From Vibrio campbellii CAIM 519 = NBRC 15631 = ATCC 25920 (lineage in GTDB: Bacteria > Pseudomonadota > Gammaproteobacteria > Enterobacterales > Vibrionaceae), in assembly GCF_002163755.1 (NCBI RefSeq), contig NZ_CP015864.1, positions 434,001 through 498,000 on the forward strand: 64,000 nucleotides of DNA, written 5' to 3'. Every line of letters starts with the position of its first letter. Position 1 is the stretch's first letter. The notes beneath the pieces are model-generated. The model saw only the letters and a list, made by a program, of their open reading frames with translations. It had not been told where the DNA came from and ran no database searches. Position numbers and translations under genes: made by a program. Shown here one piece after another: positions 1-8,715 of this stretch.

Positions 1-1
1 T

Positions 2-244
2 GAGTGTGTGATCCGTTTCTACCGTACTTCAGTTCAAGGTAAGCAAGAGCACTACTACTCAATCAAACTGATTGATGCACTACTAGTAGACATCCAAACT
101 CGCATGAACCACTGTCAAGACGCTGCAACAGCAGACCGCGTGACAGAAGAAGTTCTTAAGCTGACTTACCGTGCAATCGAAGTAACTCACGAAAACTGTG
201 GTACAGCTGGTAACGACGACTGGCGTGCTCCACGCGAAGCATAA
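2..244 (+). CDS. hcp: Hcp (TssD) tube protein, C-terminal part
   Basis: This is the 3' end of a reading frame that enters from the left edge, so the true start is outside the window. The visible 80 residues contain the Hcp-type strand FYRTSVQGKQEHYYSIKLID, a helix and the C-terminus DDWRAPREA. Hcp hexamers stack into the inner tube that the T6SS sheath propels, and Hcp is also secreted. The identity rests on this sequence and on vgrG lying immediately downstream. A long perfect inverted repeat follows the stop codon and may set hcp apart from vgrG in transcript level. Confidence 0.9.
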   Translation, partial: ECVIRFYRTSVQGKQEHYYSIKLIDALLVDIQTRMNHCQDAATADRVTEEVLKLTYRAIEVTHENCGTAGNDDWRAPREA

Positions 245-265
245 TTGCTTTTTGCGTAAAGTTTC

Positions 266-287
266 AGGGCCAACAATTGTTGGCCCT
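266..287 (+). terminator. Perfect 22-bp palindrome between hcp and vgrG
   Basis: An 11-bp arm (AGGGCCAACAA) is followed directly by its exact complement. RNA would form a strong hairpin with a minimal loop. Only a weak T-rich stretch follows (ATTCGATTATTT), so it may be a leaky terminator or a 3' stabilising stem that lets hcp mRNA accumulate above vgrG. Confidence 0.6.
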
Positions 288-316
288 AATTCGATTATTT
301 GTATCAGGTAAAAGAT

Positions 317-2395
317 ATGGTGAATGACGTAGAATTTAAATTTGAAGTGCCAGGGTGTGGGCACGACTTTCGAGTAGAAAGCTTTCAAGTGAATGAAGAG
401 CTGTCGAAACCTTTTCACATCAGTCTCTCATTACTTTCACTTGATCCAGATATCTCTTTTGATGCGTTAATTCGCAAAGCGGGAACGCTGACTCTTTATG
501 GACAAGGGGTAGGGGCTGCGCGCGTTTTTAATGGCGTGGTAAACGAAGTTCGTTACCTTGGAACGGGTCGTCGCTTTTCTCGCTACCAGTTAGTTCTTGT
601 GCCTCAAGCTTGGTTCTTATCTCAGCGTCAAGACTGTCGTATATTCCAACAAAAATCAGCGCAAGACATCATCACCGAAGTACTTGATGATGGAGGCGTG
701 ACGGATTACCGCTTTGAAGTCTCTGGGACGTATCCGCCAAAAGAGTATGTACTGCAATATCGTGAATCTGACCTTCAGTTTGTTCAGCGAATGATGGCTG
801 AGCACGGTATGTGGTATTACTTTGACCATACCGAAGCCAATCACACCATGGTGATTGTAGATAGCAACGACGCGATTGCGCCACTGGTGAGTTCACCACT
901 CAACGCTTCTTACATCGGTCCGATTGTTTTCCATGCTGACGGTGGCGGTGTTGCTGATCGTGAACATATCTCAGATCTTGAGCTTGTTAACCGCGTGAGA
1001 ACAGGCCAAGTTACTTACACCGATTACAACTACGAACAGCCTAAAATCCCTCAAGAGATGACCCATGCGGGCGATCTTGACCAAGATTTAAAGCAGTTTG
1101 ATTACCCTGGCCGTTATGTTGATCCTGCAATGGGGCAGGTGAGAACAACAGAGTGGATGTCTGAGCACATCGTCGACAATCAACAAGTCGAAGCAAGCAG
1201 TGATGTGATGCGTTTAGCGTCCGGCTACAGCTTCAGCATTAGCGATCACCCTCGTTCTGAAATCAACCGTGATTACATCATGTTATCTGTCATGCACACA
1301 GGCCAAGATCCGCAAGTGCATGAAGACGAAACAAACGGTATGCCAACCACGTATTACAACCAGTTTTCTTGTATCTCACGTGATGTGGTGTTCAAAGCGC
1401 CAAAGCTTGCACCTCCTGTTGTTGATGGTCCACAAACGGCGGTAGTTGTCGGTCCGGCAGGTGAAGAGATTTACACCGACAAACTTGGGCGAATCAAAGT
1501 TCAGTTCCATTGGGATCGTTACGGCGATAACGATGAACACGCAAGCTGCTGGATCCGTGTAAGCCAATCTATGGCTGCGCCAACATGGGGCGCTGTTTAC
1601 TTGCCACGTATTGGTCATGAAGTTGTTGTCACCTTCCTTGAGGGCGACCCAGATCGCCCATTAGTGACTGGCGCGGTTTATAACGGTCTTCACTTCCCTC
1701 CGTACTCGTTACCGGAGAACAAAACTCGTACTACGTTCCGTACCCAAACGCATAAAGGCACTGGCTACAACGAACTGAGTTTTGAAGACGAAGCGAACCA
1801 AGAAGAAGTCTACATTCACGCTCAAAAAGACATGTCGACGAAGGTACTCAACAACCGTTACCGCGATATCGGTCAAGACGAGTTCCTAAAAGTTGCGCGT
1901 CATCAGACGAACGAAGTCCATGGTGATCACAAAGAAACCATTGATGGCCACAAGACAACCCAAGTAAACAGCATGTTTACTGAAACCGTAGAGCAAGACG
2001 TCACTGTTACTTACAACGCCAACGAAACTCAGTATGTGAAGAACAATTCTGGTTTAGAGATTGGCGATAACCGTACAACCAAGATCGGCAAAAACGATGA
2101 CTTGGATGTGGGCGAGAACAGCAACTTAACGGTTGGTGCGTCGAAAAGCTCAGACATTGGTGCAGACGATAACCAAACGGTGGGTGGTAACTTAACCGTA
2201 TCAGTAAAAGGCAATACGTCTTACAAAGCCGATGGCGCAACGCAAATCATCAGTGGTGACAAGATTGTGCTGAAAACTGGTGGGTCTTCCTTAGTGATGA
2301 ACAGTGATGGTTCAATCAAGCTTTCAGGATCTTCAATCACCATTGAAGGCAGCGATAAAGTCGTCGTGAAGGGTGGTAACGTAGCGATTAACTAA
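317..2395 (+). CDS. vgrG: VgrG (TssI) spike protein
   Basis: This 692-residue protein forms the trimeric puncturing tip of the T6SS. The N-terminal part (about 1-380) is gp27-like. A gp5-type OB fold follows near residues 385-460, with motifs GRIKVQFHWDRYG, WGAVYLPRIGHEVVV and FLEGDPDRP. The C-terminus is a repetitive beta-needle rich in NETQ, IGDN and LTVG units ending in KGGNVAIN. There is no extra C-terminal toxin domain. The ATG at 317 is chosen because AGG lies just upstream; an in-frame TTG at 299 would add six residues. The stop codon overlaps the next start as TAATG, indicating translational coupling. Confidence 0.95.
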   Translation: MVNDVEFKFEVPGCGHDFRVESFQVNEELSKPFHISLSLLSLDPDISFDALIRKAGTLTLYGQGVGAARVFNGVVNEVRYLGTGRRFSRYQLVLVPQAWFLSQRQDCRIFQQKSAQDIITEVLDDGGVTDYRFEVSGTYPPKEYVLQYRESDLQFVQRMMAEHGMWYYFDHTEANHTMVIVDSNDAIAPLVSSPLNASYIGPIVFHADGGGVADREHISDLELVNRVRTGQVTYTDYNYEQPKIPQEMTHAGDLDQDLKQFDYPGRYVDPAMGQVRTTEWMSEHIVDNQQVEASSDVMRLASGYSFSISDHPRSEINRDYIMLSVMHTGQDPQVHEDETNGMPTTYYNQFSCISRDVVFKAPKLAPPVVDGPQTAVVVGPAGEEIYTDKLGRIKVQFHWDRYGDNDEHASCWIRVSQSMAAPTWGAVYLPRIGHEVVVTFLEGDPDRPLVTGAVYNGLHFPPYSLPENKTRTTFRTQTHKGTGYNELSFEDEANQEEVYIHAQKDMSTKVLNNRYRDIGQDEFLKVARHQTNEVHGDHKETIDGHKTTQVNSMFTETVEQDVTVTYNANETQYVKNNSGLEIGDNRTTKIGKNDDLDVGENSNLTVGASKSSDIGADDNQTVGGNLTVSVKGNTSYKADGATQIISGDKIVLKTGGSSLVMNSDGSIKLSGSSITIEGSDKVVVKGGNVAIN

Positions 2396-2880
2396 TGATG
2401 GAAAAACAACCTCTTATTACAGAAACCATCACGAAACAGCAAGCCGAGACACCGGCTTGCTTTTCGCGTTTTGGAACCATAGTCGCCATTAACGAATCAA
2501 CAGGCAGTGTTCGCGTTGATTTTGATGGTAATCCATTTAACCAACCGCTAACGGCAAGGTTAGGGCGAGGCTTTCGCCGTTCTGAACTACAAATGGCTAT
2601 CGATAATTCATTAAGTTGTCGAATCGAATTCTTGAACGACGATTTAAGCTTGCCTCTCGTGACGGACATTTTCTTCTCGATTCTCGATGATTCTGATGAG
2701 TTTGTATTGCGAGCTAAGAAGATGGTCATAGAGACGGAGCAAGAACTGATCGTCAAAAGTGGTGAAACTGAAACTCGTTACAGCGGGCGCGATAGCCGCA
2801 TTACGACTAAAGCGAAGTACGTCACTTCCCAAGCAGAAAAAGCACAAAAAATTCAAGGCGGAACGATCGCGATTAACTAG
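2395..2880 (+). CDS. DUF6484-type VgrG-associated protein
   Basis: A 161-residue protein translated directly behind VgrG, overlapping its stop codon. The central part (about 20-110) is a compact beta-rich region starting FSRFGTIVAINESTGSVRVD, which fits the DUF6484 family that occurs beside vgrG in T6SS loci. The tail (about 115-161) resembles a VgrG needle strand and ends in GGTIAIN, almost the same last residues as VgrG itself. A role at the spike tip or in spike loading is inferred from position and tail; it has no recognisable enzymatic motif. Confidence 0.75.
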   Translation: MMEKQPLITETITKQQAETPACFSRFGTIVAINESTGSVRVDFDGNPFNQPLTARLGRGFRRSELQMAIDNSLSCRIEFLNDDLSLPLVTDIFFSILDDSDEFVLRAKKMVIETEQELIVKSGETETRYSGRDSRITTKAKYVTSQAEKAQKIQGGTIAIN

Positions 2881-2981
2881 TTAGCTCGTTTTAACTCTTT
2901 ATCTCGTGGTAACGAATTGACTAGCCACTCGAGTTTAACTAACTGCAATCGCGTTATCGCACGCTAACAATGGATAAGTAG

Positions 2982-4301
2982 ATGCGACAAAGAATCGGTG
3001 TCGAGCACCTAAAGACACCCATAACCAATCAAGAAGTCGAAGGCGCGTTAGCAAGAGCTGAGCGTGCTGTGAACGACCTTTCCCAATTGCCGCCAACTTG
3101 GCTGAGCTTTTGTAATGAAAAGCTGTCTATTGCTTCTGAGAGCATCGGCTTTTTAATCAAGCAGCGTGTACAACTTCATAAACGAGGCTATCCGAGTCGT
3201 GATCTGGATTACCTCAAACTGATTGAGCGCCAAATAGAAGAGCTCAAACAAGTGTATCTGTCGTTTTATCGATTAGCTCCGGGGTTAATTCATCAGCTAA
3301 GAAGCCAAGAGCCAGAAATCTACGCTTGGCTGATGCTACAGAAAGAACTTGGCTCTGAGCTCGATAATCTCTTGTGTGGATTGAGCTCACTCGAAGAATT
3401 AGACGTACACACCGCCAAGCTCATTGTCACGCAATCTCCAGTTGAACACATGGATAGCGTGATGTCGGAGCTCATTGAGGGCAAAGCGAAATCCAGTCCG
3501 TTTTACTTTGAATGCTTACGTCTGCGCCAAGCTTTGAGTGTTGCGCTGATTAAACGTTGGCACAAAGCTGAAATCATACGTCCTAACATCGCGCTACCGC
3601 TTTTAGCGTTGCAGGATGTGGAAGAGGGCATTGAGTGGATCAACGACCATGCAAATGGTGAGCAGTATCTGTTTGAACGTTTGATCACCAAGCGTGACAG
3701 AGGCACTTGGTTCCGACAGTACTTTGGTATTGAACCGAGTGGTTTGCCCTCGGCCCAAGTATTGACCTTCGCGAAGCTACTAGAGCTAAAAGAGTTTGAA
3801 GCGTTCGATATCTCTTCTTCATTAGCCCCCGTTGATTTTGCTCTGAGTGGCGATTGGAAGTTAGTCCCAGAAATCATTGAGCACTTGGAAACTCTAGAAG
3901 AGGATGGCGGTGAAACTTGGATTCAAGCTTTGTATGTGGTTTACGGGAAGCTTCTACCACTAATGCCACAAGACGTTGGTGTTGAGTATGAGTGGGAAGA
4001 AGTAATCGACTTACTTAATGAATGGTTAGAAGACGAAAAGCACATTCAAAATCTGCCAAGCCGATTGGGATACGCATTGAGCTTCGAATCCACGTTAGCG
4101 GCAATGCAAGATGCCAACGTTGACGTGCTGTTCCGAGATTGGCTATGGCGACAAATCTGTATTCAATCCCGAGCATACGTACCTTGGGATATGGTGATGC
4201 CAATTCATCAGCAAGATTGGAACTTCAATAATTTAAAGGCCGCACCTTCTGCGAGCGAACGATTCAATTTAAGGAATAGCAATGCAATTATGGGATATTG
4301 A
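2982..4301 (+). CDS. T6SS-associated helical protein of unknown function
   Basis: This 439-residue, largely alpha-helical, soluble protein has no signal peptide or transmembrane segment. It lies between the DUF6484 gene and the DUF2169 gene in the vgrG accessory run, and its 3' end overlaps the DUF2169 start by 20 bases, so the two are surely co-translated. Leucine-rich helical repeats (for example LLALQDVEEGIEWIND and FAKLLELKEFEAF) suggest a HEAT-like scaffold. It may belong to the TIGR02270 family seen in T6SS clusters, but I cannot confirm that by eye. A chaperone or adaptor role for spike cargo is the likeliest guess. Confidence 0.7.
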   Translation: MRQRIGVEHLKTPITNQEVEGALARAERAVNDLSQLPPTWLSFCNEKLSIASESIGFLIKQRVQLHKRGYPSRDLDYLKLIERQIEELKQVYLSFYRLAPGLIHQLRSQEPEIYAWLMLQKELGSELDNLLCGLSSLEELDVHTAKLIVTQSPVEHMDSVMSELIEGKAKSSPFYFECLRLRQALSVALIKRWHKAEIIRPNIALPLLALQDVEEGIEWINDHANGEQYLFERLITKRDRGTWFRQYFGIEPSGLPSAQVLTFAKLLELKEFEAFDISSSLAPVDFALSGDWKLVPEIIEHLETLEEDGGETWIQALYVVYGKLLPLMPQDVGVEYEWEEVIDLLNEWLEDEKHIQNLPSRLGYALSFESTLAAMQDANVDVLFRDWLWRQICIQSRAYVPWDMVMPIHQQDWNFNNLKAAPSASERFNLRNSNAIMGY

Positions 4302-5274
4302 AGCGCACCCTGAGCTATCACTTAAAGGTCGTTTTCAACGTGACGAAAACGGCGATGAAGTTTGGGTTGTTGTCGCTAAACGCATTTGGCAATTCGATGG
4401 TGTGGTTTGGCATGAATTAGGTGAAAGTGAAATCTTCGATGATCCCCAATATTTGGGCGAAGAAGGCTTCTCTGCAATGAAGGTCGACCACGAATTCGCT
4501 TATACCAAAGACAACACGGATGTACTTGTTTACGGTAAAGCTCGCAGTTACGCGAAAAAGCCGGTGACATACCAAGAATGCCGCGTGTTGATTGATGGCC
4601 ACATTGATAAAACCCTCGCGATACATGGTGATCGGGTTTGGGTAGAGCATGGCGGTAGTATCACACTTAGCAAGCCTGTACCTTTCATTGAAAAGGACAT
4701 TGATTACACCTGCGCGATAGGTGGCGACTTGCGTAACCGAATTGGTGGTGGTGTTGCGGACTCCAGCAAAGAGCTGCTTGAACAGCAAGTGCCTTCGATT
4801 TTCTATCCTAGAGAAGAGTGGAGCTCTACGTCAAAAAATATTCGAGTCGCGGGCTTTGGGCCTGTTCCTCCATTCTTCGAATCTCGCCAAAAATTGGCGG
4901 GTACGTTTGATGAAAATTGGATTGAGAACCGCAAGCCAATGCTACCGCTGGATTTTGACCGACGTTTCTTCCAAAGCGCACCTGCAGATCAACAATGCAA
5001 AGGCTTTCTTCATGGTGGTGAGCGCTTGATGATGAGTGGTTTTTGTCACGATGACACGCTCTCATTCCGTATACCGAAAGAGAAATACCGTGCCATTGCC
5101 ACGTTCAAAGATGGCGCCTATCAAGTTGATATGGCGATGTATACCTTATTTGTCGATGCTGAGAAGAAAACCATATCAATCAGTTATACGGCTGCATTTC
5201 CTTGTCAGGGAAAAGAGCATTTGTTGGTGTCTACGTCTATCACTAAGTTGGAAGAGGTGAGCGAGCATGCATAA
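4282..5274 (+). CDS. DUF2169 family T6SS adaptor protein
   Basis: A 330-residue protein. The N-terminal features (WVVVAKRIWQF, then DVLVYGKARSYAKKPV about 75-95) and the later stretch with FGPVPPFFESRQKLAGTFDENW are typical of DUF2169. Members are encoded with VgrG and DUF4150 PAAR-like proteins and are thought to help load spike and cargo. The DUF4150 partner is present in this locus at 26,379. The start overlaps the upstream gene by 20 bases and the end overlaps the downstream gene by 8, so this is a tight operon. It is predicted to be cytoplasmic. Confidence 0.85.
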   Translation: MQLWDIEAHPELSLKGRFQRDENGDEVWVVVAKRIWQFDGVVWHELGESEIFDDPQYLGEEGFSAMKVDHEFAYTKDNTDVLVYGKARSYAKKPVTYQECRVLIDGHIDKTLAIHGDRVWVEHGGSITLSKPVPFIEKDIDYTCAIGGDLRNRIGGGVADSSKELLEQQVPSIFYPREEWSSTSKNIRVAGFGPVPPFFESRQKLAGTFDENWIENRKPMLPLDFDRRFFQSAPADQQCKGFLHGGERLMMSGFCHDDTLSFRIPKEKYRAIATFKDGAYQVDMAMYTLFVDAEKKTISISYTAAFPCQGKEHLLVSTSITKLEEVSEHA

Positions 5275-6211
5275 TTCTACAGGTCGTTACGTGCTGGGGA
5301 TGGAAGTGATGACGCCCACAGGCATGAACTTGGATATCGCTACTGATGCAGCAAATGCTGACTTAGCGAGGTTCGACCAAGTCGTTGGTGAGGACGGAAT
5401 TGAGCGTTTCACATTCGCGAAAATTGAATATACCAAAGAAAGCGGTTTGTTCGAAAAAACCTGTGAGTTAACGGCGAACTTATTGGATTCGCTCTTGGCC
5501 CAGCTGCCTCGTTCTTTGAAGCCGATTCCATTACTTCTTGCTGTGCCTACGACAATTTCATTAGTGAAGATGCAAGAATGGCTTGGTGAAAGTGACTATT
5601 CTGACTTTCTTTCTGTGGTCGAAACCGTTCACGCAAGCGGTCCTAGCTTCGTGCTACAAGCCATGAAGTCGTTGGATAAATACGATGCCATGATGTGCAT
5701 TAGCGTCGATTCTATGGTCAACAGGATGCAAGAACTTATCGACGATAACATGGTCATGAGTACTAATAATCCATGGGGAGTGATTCCAAGTGAAGGGGGC
5801 TCGGGCCTCATTCTTTGTCGAAGAAATACCGTAGAAACACTTAAGCTTAAGCCTTTAGCGCAACTTGGTTATATCGATACCGAACTGAATACGACAGACC
5901 GTAGAGGCATGTACCGCCTTGTACAGCGTGCGAGTAAAAAGCTTAATGCTTTCGGAGAGGTGTATTCTGACATGACGAACCTGCGCGCGCACAGCGAAGA
6001 TTACGGTTTCGCGCTGGGCGCAAAAGCAGAGCGCTTTACTCATCCCGAACTGCCTATGCTTATCAATGAATTATGGGGAACAATGGGCAGTTGCTCTTCA
6101 CTAGCGCTCTTGGCATTTACAGTTAAAAATCATCATTTTAACCAACCTTCATCGCTACTGATGTTTGATTTTAATGGTGACAAAGGGCTACTCCAATTAC
6201 TCGCTTGCTAG
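5267..6211 (+). CDS. Degenerate beta-ketoacyl-synthase-like T6SS-associated protein
   Basis: A 314-residue protein with a thiolase/ketosynthase-like outline: an opening VLGMEVMTPTGMN resembling the usual G-x-G-x-x-T/S-P-x-G start, a middle GVIPSEGGSGLILC resembling the E-G-A/G-A segment, and a late LWGTMGSCSSLALLAF resembling the glycine-rich final strand. No cysteine sits in the usual nucleophile position, so it is probably a non-catalytic scaffold. Such proteins sit beside DUF2169 genes in T6SS loci. It is the last gene of this run; a repeat element begins 38 bases after its stop. Confidence 0.7.
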   Translation: MHNSTGRYVLGMEVMTPTGMNLDIATDAANADLARFDQVVGEDGIERFTFAKIEYTKESGLFEKTCELTANLLDSLLAQLPRSLKPIPLLLAVPTTISLVKMQEWLGESDYSDFLSVVETVHASGPSFVLQAMKSLDKYDAMMCISVDSMVNRMQELIDDNMVMSTNNPWGVIPSEGGSGLILCRRNTVETLKLKPLAQLGYIDTELNTTDRRGMYRLVQRASKKLNAFGEVYSDMTNLRAHSEDYGFALGAKAERFTHPELPMLINELWGTMGSCSSLALLAFTVKNHHFNQPSSLLMFDFNGDKGLLQLLAC

Positions 6212-6249
6212 TGTGAATCAGCACGTTAATATTAATGAAAACGCTCTTA

Positions 6250-6516
6250 TATACCCAAGTAACCTCAAGGTGCTAGGTTCAGCGAGAATGACTTGGTTTG
6301 AAGGCGAGGCAACAATTAGAAGATCTAGTGGTTCTAAATCAAAAATTGTTAACGAAGCATACGAACCAAGACAACTCGCCCTTTGGGAGCGTGTCACTGA
6401 AACAATTTCGTCGTCAAACAACTTGGAAAGAGCTTGCTATTACGCAGCGTTGTTTTCCTTGAACTTGAATCAGTGACAACGCTCTGAATCCTGCATCTTG
6501 AAGTCACTTGGGTATA
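6250..6516. mobile_element. MITE-like repeat with 33-bp terminal inverted repeats
   Basis: The ends are TATACCCAAGTAACCTCAAG... and the complement of ...CTTGAAGTCACTTGGGTATA, with 27 of 33 terminal positions matching. A subterminal inverted pair also exists: GAGCGTGTCACTGA around 6390 pairs with TCAGTGACAACGCTC at about 6472-6486. No transposase is encoded. The TATACCCAAGT end motif is one I associate with dispersed intergenic repeats in Vibrio genomes. It separates the vgrG accessory run from the kinase-tssA run. An internal open frame reading through it is not considered a gene. Confidence 0.7.
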
Positions 6517-6643
6517 ATAATGACTTTTTTTTTAATACGAGAAAACAGCATGACTGATGTAGTGAAAGCGTAAGTCAAAGAGTCTAATAACTTAGTAATA
6601 ATAACTAAAGTAATAGACTTACTGTTCGTTTTAAATACCAGCC

Positions 6644-6663
6644 TTGAAACAAGGATGTTTCAA
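6644..6663. promoter_or_regulatory. Perfect 8-4-8 palindrome upstream of the kinase gene
   Basis: TTGAAACAAGGATGTTTCAA has exact 8-bp arms around AGGA. It lies about 50 bases before the preferred GTG start of the kinase and contains an alternative ATG (6655). It could be a dimeric repressor or activator operator for the kinase-tss operon, or an mRNA hairpin. The cognate regulator is unknown; the AsnC-type regulator of this locus is one candidate. Confidence 0.4.
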
Positions 6664-6711
6664 ACAATATTATTTCGTCCTAATAATATTTGTTCGATAA
6701 AAGAGTGCAAA

Positions 6712-8715
6712 GTGTCTGATAAGCAGGGAGCGGCCAAAGGATATATTGATCAATTGGTTGTCAAAGCCATTGAGAAAAAGAAACATAACGAGCAAAGGTT
6801 GGCGAAGAAAAATAAGCCAAAGCTTGAGTACGTGCTTTTTTCACAATTTGATGTACTAGACACCTTGCCGTCGAAAAATGGTAGAACAACCGTTTACCAT
6901 CTCGCCAAAAAAGGCCAACCTGAAAAGCAAATCTGCTGTAAAGTCGTCAATGAGGACGCGCCAGATATTGCCAGCAAAATGTTGGTCAATGAGGCAAGTA
7001 GACTAGAGCTTTCTCAACATCCAAGCGTTGCGGATTTCATTAAAATCGGTAACGAATTTGAACGTCCATACTTAATGTACGAGTGGATCCAAGGTGAATC
7101 ACTGGCAGAAAAGATGGAGCGTCATTCCTCTAAAGGTTTCCGTCACGATCACATTGCTTGGTTAGTTTACCAACTCGCTGGTGCGCTTGAATTTATGCAC
7201 ACTCGAGGTATTTGTCATCTTGATATCAAACCATCGAATGTTCTGGTTAGCGAAGGCGATTACGTCAAGCTGATTGACTTTGGTGCAGCGCGCTATATCG
7301 GTGAGGCTGAATCTCACGCCGAAGCGAGTTTAAGTTATGCGTCGCCACTTTACCTTGAGACTGGCACGACCGAGCCACAAGACGATGTTTATTCACTTGC
7401 ACTGCTGACGGGCCATTTATTTATTGGTTCTATTTTTGGTGATGCATGGCACAAGCAATTAAAAGATCGTAAGCGTCCGGCACTGATTCCAAATCATATT
7501 TGGAAGCTGCTCAAGCAAGTGATTAATAATCCAAGAGGGCATGGCTATACCGCTATTTCTTTTGCTCAGCAACTTGCCCGCATTGATACTCAGTCTATCG
7601 ATTCTCAATCGAATGCGCCTATTTTTAGTAGTCTGCGTAATGCTGATTTATTGCTGACGCATTGTAAGCCTCAAGACAAAGGCGGTTACGGCCGTTTTAA
7701 AGTGCTTGAAGCAAGCTTGGTATTAAGTGTGATGGCAGTGACAGGCCATTATCTGTACGAGCAAAATCAACCAGAGTGGAAAGCAATCGTAAAATCTGAA
7801 CCAACGATTTCACAAGCGGGAACGCCGCTGGTTAGCACTATTAAGCCTGCGCAAACGGCTTCTTTCTTGGCGCAACCTCCTTGGGCGATTGAACAGGCGC
7901 TCAATGATATGGAAAAAGACGTTATATCGACGGCGCCATATCGTGAAGCGTACCAAGTTCAGCAAACGAAGCTGTCCAAGCTGTACAAAAAGAACCAAGG
8001 TGAATTGACGGCTTATCAAGCCTTGGCCGATGAGTTACCAAAAACGTTGGTCGATCTGCGTAAAGAGCTAGTCACATTGCGCGAAAAACTTGTCGATGAT
8101 GGCGCGCTATTCCCTTATGCAGATAAAACTCTGACTAAAGTGATGGCGGGTTTGAATGTGGCTTCGGTCGACTCGATGAAAATTTCTGCCATCGTAGGAA
8201 GTAAAGAGGAGCAGATTGCCAGCTTGATCCTTGATGGTGAAGTGCAGCTTGCGGACAAAGAAATGAAAGCTGCTTGGTTACTAAACCAATCTGAGGCGTA
8301 TTTCTACAGCCAAGTGTTGCCAAACAAGGTCATGAAGAACATCAATGACTCTATTGAGCTGCATGCAAAGGATCATTACTACACCAAAGCCATCGTAGAG
8401 GCGAAAGCGGCGAAGGCGTACTTTGGTAATACTCCAGAACTAACCAAAAAAGTCAAAGATCTGATTGTCGCTCGTAGCGAATACATCCTATTTAGCACGG
8501 TCACTGAGCAATCCGTCTTTGATAAACAGAAACTGCACGATTCCCTTACCGATCTTGAGCGAAATGCACCTAAGAAGTTTGGTGAAATCACCGACTTGCT
8601 TGAGAGCATGGCAACGGACTCCATTGATAAAAGCCATCAACTTTCTCGTCCTGCACGCGGTGCCATAGCGGTTGAACGAGCGTTAAGAGACTACCAAGCA
8701 GAGGGGAGAGGCTAA
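6712..8715 (+). CDS. ppkA: PpkA-type membrane Ser/Thr protein kinase of the T6SS
   Basis: A Hanks-type kinase of 667 residues from the GTG at 6712. Visible motifs are the beta3 lysine in ICCKVV (about residue 77), the catalytic loop HLDIKPSN (169-176) and DFG (189-191). One transmembrane segment (about 330-348) precedes a helical, probably periplasmic C-terminal half. In other T6SSs PpkA phosphorylates Fha/TagH to license assembly, and tagH is present at 22,097. No PppA phosphatase is seen here. The GTG is preferred because AAGAG lies 7 bases upstream; an ATG at 6655 would add 19 residues that look non-coding and start inside a palindrome. The stop overlaps the tssA start. Confidence 0.85.
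   Translation: MSDKQGAAKGYIDQLVVKAIEKKKHNEQRLAKKNKPKLEYVLFSQFDVLDTLPSKNGRTTVYHLAKKGQPEKQICCKVVNEDAPDIASKMLVNEASRLELSQHPSVADFIKIGNEFERPYLMYEWIQGESLAEKMERHSSKGFRHDHIAWLVYQLAGALEFMHTRGICHLDIKPSNVLVSEGDYVKLIDFGAARYIGEAESHAEASLSYASPLYLETGTTEPQDDVYSLALLTGHLFIGSIFGDAWHKQLKDRKRPALIPNHIWKLLKQVINNPRGHGYTAISFAQQLARIDTQSIDSQSNAPIFSSLRNADLLLTHCKPQDKGGYGRFKVLEASLVLSVMAVTGHYLYEQNQPEWKAIVKSEPTISQAGTPLVSTIKPAQTASFLAQPPWAIEQALNDMEKDVISTAPYREAYQVQQTKLSKLYKKNQGELTAYQALADELPKTLVDLRKELVTLREKLVDDGALFPYADKTLTKVMAGLNVASVDSMKISAIVGSKEEQIASLILDGEVQLADKEMKAAWLLNQSEAYFYSQVLPNKVMKNINDSIELHAKDHYYTKAIVEAKAAKAYFGNTPELTKKVKDLIVARSEYILFSTVTEQSVFDKQKLHDSLTDLERNAPKKFGEITDLLESMATDSIDKSHQLSRPARGAIAVERALRDYQAEGRG

Noticed and set aside
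6165..6476. Open frame of 103 codons starting inside the ketosynthase-like gene and crossing the repeat.
   Set aside because: It overlaps a supported gene out of frame, has no ribosome site and most of it lies in the inverted-repeat element.
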